A stretch of 44,840 nt of DNA from Lentisphaerae bacterium RIFOXYA12_64_32. GTDB lineage: Bacteria; Verrucomicrobiota; Lentisphaeria; Oligosphaerales; YB12-FULL-65-16. The stretch lies in the NCBI GenBank assembly GCA_001803235.1, contig MHBL01000327.1:1-44840 (forward strand), given 5' to 3'. Position 1 is the first letter of the stretch; each line of letters opens with the position of its first letter. The position numbers and the translations under genes are program-made. The notes under the pieces were generated by a model. It was not told the origin of the DNA and ran no database searches. It saw nothing but the letters and a program-made list of their open reading frames with translations. Shown piece by piece: positions 41,951-44,840 of the stretch.

Positions 41951-42021
41951 GCCCGCGCGGACGCGGGCGCTCCAAAGTCAGACCCCGTGCCAGACCGTGG
42001 AGCGCCCGCGTCCTCGCGGGC
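41951..42021. repeat. Double-hairpin inverted repeat
   Basis: The 23-bp arms 41951-41973 and 41999-42021 are complementary with one mismatch around a 25-nt loop. Each arm also folds on itself (GCCCGCG-CGGA-CGCGGGC and GCCCGCG-TCCT-CGCGGGC), so one long stem or two short hairpins can form. Confidence 0.7.
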
Positions 42022-42060
42022 CCCTTCAGTTTCATGGGAGCTAAGGGTGGAGCATAGACC

Positions 42061-42228
42061 CCTGCCACCTTGTGTGGCAGGTGAATGGGTTCATTGGCTA
42101 CCACACCGCACCTCGTTCCCTCACTTCCCTTTCCCCCGTCCGCCGGCGGCGGACGGGGGAAAGGGAAGTGAGGGGAGCGCTTCCGTTTGGCGGGCGAACC
42201 CGATTCACCCGTGGCGCACGGCCACGGG
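42061..42228. repeat. Multi-hairpin intergenic element with 27-bp palindrome
   Basis: Symmetric architecture: side hairpin CCTGCCAC-CTTGT-GTGGCAGG (42061-42081), an outer stem (TGAATGGGTTC at 42082-42092 with GAACCCGATTCA at 42196-42207), a central hairpin with perfect 27-bp arms (42118-42144 and 42148-42174, 3-nt loop), and side hairpin CCCGTGGC-GCACG-GCCACGGG (42208-42228). The layout parallels 39415-39522 although the sequences differ. No gene overlaps. Confidence 0.78.
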
Positions 42229-42291
42229 GGTCTCACGCATGGTCCGAGGCGCAGTCATTCCACCCGCGACCGACGCTTTGCCGTCATTTGG

Positions 42292-42456
42292 CAGGGCTGT
42301 TTCAAGATCTGGCGCCGCGTCTCGGAAGGCCACGCCTCCGCGCACACCAAGTAGGGGCGGCCTGTCCTCAGGCCGCCCCCCCCCCGGCGTCCGGCGTGGG
42401 GACACGCCGGGGGGTACTCACCGCACGCGACGGTCACGAATCTTGAAACAGCCCTG
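42292..42456. mobile_element. MITE-like element, copy 2, with 9-bp target duplication
   Basis: 165 bp, same orientation as copy 1 (1778-1930). The terminal inverted repeats CAGGGCTGTTTCAAGAT are perfect over 17 bp and are flanked by the 9-bp direct repeat GTCATTTGG (42283-42291 and 42457-42465). It differs from copy 1 by a handful of substitutions and a 12-bp length difference in the GC-rich hairpin, which here contains a run of ten C (42376-42385). It is non-coding. Confidence 0.87.
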
Positions 42457-42612
42457 GTCATTTGGCGGCTTGTGATGGAAAGCGTCGCCGGACAGCCTAT
42501 ACTTACGCCCGCCGCGGTGCGCGCCGGCGCCGCAGTTCGGCAACGTGTTTCGAGGGTGGCCTCGGTCCGCCTCACGCTTAGCGGTCAGCGCCGGCCGTTC
42601 AACTGGCAGCAA

Positions 42613-42648
42613 CCTGCAGCCTACAGCCTAACCCCCTACAGCCTAGAC
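42613..42648 (+). repeat. Heptamer array CCTACAG in the aminotransferase leader
   Basis: CCTGCAG, CCTACAG, CCTAACC, a CC slip, CCTACAG, CCTAGAC, ending 11 nt before the ATG. CCTACAG and CCTAACC also occur, in the same orientation to the gene, in the leader of the membrane protein at 22978. Confidence 0.65.
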
Positions 42649-42659
42649 AACCTTTCCCC

Positions 42660-43829
42660 ATGCCCCACATCAGCGAGCGCCTCAGCGGTTTCACCGAGTC
42701 GGTCATTCGGCGTATGACGCGCGTGGCCAATGCCTGCGGTGCCATCAACCTTTCGCAGGGTTTCCCTGATTTTGATCCGCCGCCCGCACTTGTCCAGGCG
42801 GCCGTGAAGGCCGCGCAGCACGGCCCGCACCAGTACGCCGTGACCTGGGGCGCGCCTGGGTTCCGGGCCGCACTCGCCCGCAAGCAGTCTCGGTGGATGG
42901 GGCTGGCTCTCGACCCGGACGCGAATATCGTCGTGACCTGCGGCAGCACGGAAGCGATGATGGCGGCCATGATGACCGCCTGCAACCCCGGTGACAAGGT
43001 GGTGATTTTCTCGCCGTTCTACGAGAACTACGGCGCGGACACGATCCTCAGCGGTGCAACCCCGATCTACGTGCCGCTGCGGCCGCCGGACTACACCTTC
43101 GACCCGGACGAGTTGCGGCGCGCCTTTGCGCAACGGCCCAAGGCGCTGGTGCTGTGCAATCCCGCCAACCCCTCGGGCAAGGTCTTCAGGCGCGCCGAAC
43201 TTGAGTATATCGCGTCGCTGGCTGCCGAGTACGACACGTTCGTGCTCACCGACGAAGTCTACGAGCACATCGTCTATGCGCCGCACGAGCACGTCTATTT
43301 CGCGGCGCTGCCTGGCATGTTCGAGCGCACGTTCACCTGCAGCTCGCTGTCCAAGACCTACTCCATCACCGGCTGGCGGCTCGGCTACGTGATCGCGCCG
43401 GCCAGGCTCATCGACGGCGCCCGCAAGGTGCACGACTTCCTCACCGTCGGCGCCGCCGCGCCGCTCCAGGAAGCCGCCATCACGGCACTCGGGTTTCCCG
43501 ACAGCTACTACCACGAACTGCAAGCGCTGTACACGCGGAAGCGCGACGTTTTTCTCGCCGCGCTGGACGCGGCCGGGCTCGCCTACACACGGCCGCAGGG
43601 CGCCTACTATGTCATGGTCGACGTCAGCGAGTTCGGGTGCGACGACGACCTGGCCTTCTGCGAGTGGCTGGCGCAGGATGTCGGCGTCGCCGCGGTCCCG
43701 GGCTCGAGCTTTTTCCGCGAACCGGTGCGACACCTCATTCGCTTCCACTTTGCCAAGCAAGAGTCGACACTGCTGGCCGCCGGCGAACGCCTGCAGACGC
43801 TACGCGCCAAGGCCGCGCGCCGCAGGTGA
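42660..43829 (+). CDS. PLP-dependent class I/II aminotransferase
   Basis: 389 residues, fold-type I. The N-terminal INLSQGFPDFDPPPALVQAA is typical of the kynurenine/methionine aminotransferase-like group (YbdL, KAT). CNPANPSGKVF, TDEVYEHIVYAPHEH and SSLSKTYSITGWRLGY with the PLP lysine K232 complete the active site, and the substrate-carboxylate arginine is in the C-terminal RHLIRFHFAK. The exact amino donor cannot be told. No Shine-Dalgarno is evident; the heptamer array and CTTTCCCC lie directly before the ATG. A run of ten G follows the stop (43835-43844). Confidence 0.92.
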   Translation: MPHISERLSGFTESVIRRMTRVANACGAINLSQGFPDFDPPPALVQAAVKAAQHGPHQYAVTWGAPGFRAALARKQSRWMGLALDPDANIVVTCGSTEAMMAAMMTACNPGDKVVIFSPFYENYGADTILSGATPIYVPLRPPDYTFDPDELRRAFAQRPKALVLCNPANPSGKVFRRAELEYIASLAAEYDTFVLTDEVYEHIVYAPHEHVYFAALPGMFERTFTCSSLSKTYSITGWRLGYVIAPARLIDGARKVHDFLTVGAAAPLQEAAITALGFPDSYYHELQALYTRKRDVFLAALDAAGLAYTRPQGAYYVMVDVSEFGCDDDLAFCEWLAQDVGVAAVPGSSFFREPVRHLIRFHFAKQESTLLAAGERLQTLRAKAARRR

Positions 43830-43912
43830 GTGTCGGGGGGGGGGCGAGGGGCGGGGCATAGCCCTTGAGCCAACGCGGCCGACGTCGTGACTTGACACTC
43901 TGGAGAAGTGGA

Positions 43913-43930
43913 GCAAGGCTCCCGCCTTGC
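43913..43930. terminator. Hairpin between convergent genes
   Basis: GCAAGGC-TCCC-GCCTTGC, a perfect 7-bp stem, between the aminotransferase and the lipid-kinase gene. No T-tract follows, so termination is only a guess. Confidence 0.4.
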
Positions 43931-43961
43931 AGTGCAGTCCGCCGTCGTCCGTCCGTTCCGT

Positions 43962-44840
43962 TCACATCGGGCCGCACACCTTCAGCGCCCGCGGCAGGAG
44001 GCTGATCTCCAACGCCTCGGCCGCGGAGTGCGGTTCACCGTCCGTGTGGTAGAGCAGGGGTTCGCCGTCGGTGGCCGCCAGCGTCAGGCGCCGCGTGCGG
44101 TACCGTTGGTAGCCCGGGAGTGCGTCGATCCGGCGCCGGAACATCGCGATGGCGCCGTGCAGGCAGCGCAGCAGCGAGATGTCGCCGATGACGCAGACAT
44201 CGAGCCATCCGTCCGCGCAGTCTGCACCGGGCGCGATCACGGCATCGTTGCCGTATTGCTCCGTGTTCGCGAGGGCGATGGTCAGGGCCCGGACCGCCAC
44301 CGTCTCAGAGTCCAGTGTGAGACGGTACGGGCGCGGCCGGTAGCGCAGAAACTCGCGCATGCCGATCCAGAAGTAGGGCAGGGGCCCGCGGCGTTTCGAC
44401 GCCTGGAAGCACGCGCTGATCCGGGCTTCGACGCCGACCCCAGCCACCCCGACGAATGTGTGCTCTCCCACACGGCCGACGTCGACCCCGCGCCGCGAGG
44501 GGCTCAGGCACAATGCCACCGCGGCATCCACGGCCAGCGGAATCCGCAGCGACCGCGCGAACCCGTTCCCCGAACCCATGGGGACAACACCCAATGCCGT
44601 GCCGGTCGAGATCAGCCCTCCCGCGACCTCGTTGACCGTGCCGTCGCCGCCGGCTGCCGCGACGACGTCGAAGCCTGCTCTCGCCGCCTCCGCCGCCAGC
44701 ACTCGAGCGTGCCCTGGCCCTTCGGTCCTGCGGAGTTCGCACTCGACGTTAGTGCGGCCGGCCAACTGCGCGTCGAGCGCGCGTCGCAACAGGGCGGTAC
44801 GGTCAACCTTCCTGCCGGAACCCGGGTTGATGATGAAGCG
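43962..44840 (-). CDS. Diacylglycerol/lipid kinase family protein (5' end beyond window)
   Basis: 292 residues visible; the frame runs off the right edge. The first visible residues RFIINPGSGRK are the normal N-terminus of DagK/YegS/LCB5-type kinases, so only one or a few codons are missing. A TTG start at 44789 would delete this conserved strand and is rejected. GGDGTVNEVAGGL and PMGSGNGFARSL are the nucleotide and phosphate loops. GVGVEARISACF and NTEQYGNDAVIAPGA belong to the C-terminal beta-sandwich. It phosphorylates diacylglycerol or a related lipid at the inner membrane. Confidence 0.92.
   Translation of the reverse strand, partial: RFIINPGSGRKVDRTALLRRALDAQLAGRTNVECELRRTEGPGHARVLAAEAARAGFDVVAAAGGDGTVNEVAGGLISTGTALGVVPMGSGNGFARSLRIPLAVDAAVALCLSPSRRGVDVGRVGEHTFVGVAGVGVEARISACFQASKRRGPLPYFWIGMREFLRYRPRPYRLTLDSETVAVRALTIALANTEQYGNDAVIAPGADCADGWLDVCVIGDISLLRCLHGAIAMFRRRIDALPGYQRYRTRRLTLAATDGEPLLYHTDGEPHSAAEALEISLLPRALKVCGPM

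Noticed and set aside
35133..42228. Retron-type non-coding RNA for the multi-hairpin elements
   Set aside because: No reverse transcriptase gene is present in the window and the elements are dispersed.

Overview
The window is GC-rich (roughly 60-65%) Gram-negative chromosomal DNA that I place in the PVC superphylum (Planctomycetes-Verrucomicrobia-Chlamydiae-Lentisphaerae and relatives). Three things support this. There is a complete heptose/Kdo/Lpt block for making and exporting LPS. A 51-residue lysine/arginine-rich protein at 21644-21799 resembles the small basic ribosome-associated protein known from Chlamydiae and Verrucomicrobia. The accessory genes (large secreted glycosidase-like protein, DUF5107-TPR protein, UroD-like methyltransferase, sugar isomerase, Ser/Thr kinase with a huge C-terminal tail, ORF6N protein) are typical of free-living members. 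I cannot resolve the phylum further.

Layout. 1-6306: two minus-strand secreted or membrane proteins (PQQ-propeller protein, TIM-barrel glycosidase-like protein) separated by a 153-bp non-autonomous mobile element. 6307-15286: plus-strand signalling and proteolysis cluster, namely a membrane Ser/Thr kinase, mcsA, mcsB (protein arginine kinase), clpC and an FHA-domain membrane protein. 15365-20992: LPS cluster hldE1-like kinase, gmhB, kdsB, kdsA, kdsC, lptC, lptA, lptB, mostly with overlapping start and stop codons. 21055-21918: hpf and the small basic protein, the latter with its own promoter and a strong terminator. 22113-24005: minus-strand membrane pair and a LysM lipoprotein. 24677-30671: isochorismatase-like hydrolase, metG, ABC-2 permease, an exported unknown and a formyltransferase. 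30728-36051: small unknown ORF, UvrD/PcrA helicase, sugar isomerase/epimerase, ORF6N protein and a membrane protein. 36161-41802: a minus-strand carbohydrate locus in which a GntR/LacI-type regulator with a visible promoter and operator is followed by a UroD-like protein and a DUF5107-TPR protein. 42660-end: aminotransferase and a diacylglycerol-kinase-like gene cut by the right edge.

The coding content is mostly recognisable; the unusual material is between the genes. (1) Two copies (153 and 165 bp) of a MITE-like element carry 17-bp terminal inverted repeats and are each flanked by a different perfect 9-bp target duplication. (2) Short-period tandem arrays (units of 7, 8, 10, 12 or 13 bp, two to six degenerate copies) sit in the 5' leaders of at least eight genes, with different unit sequences at different genes and sometimes with an inverted partner array. 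They recall the heptameric STRR repeats of cyanobacteria, but I know of no description for this group. (3) Multi-hairpin, cloverleaf-like intergenic structures occur at 35288-35345, 39415-39522, 41951-42021 and 42061-42228. (4) Long G/C homopolymers occur, one of them 11 bp inside a membrane-protein gene. (5) A REP-like 45-bp palindromic repeat occurs twice in full plus fragments. The kinase/McsAB/ClpC/FHA gene order is the most interesting protein-level observation.
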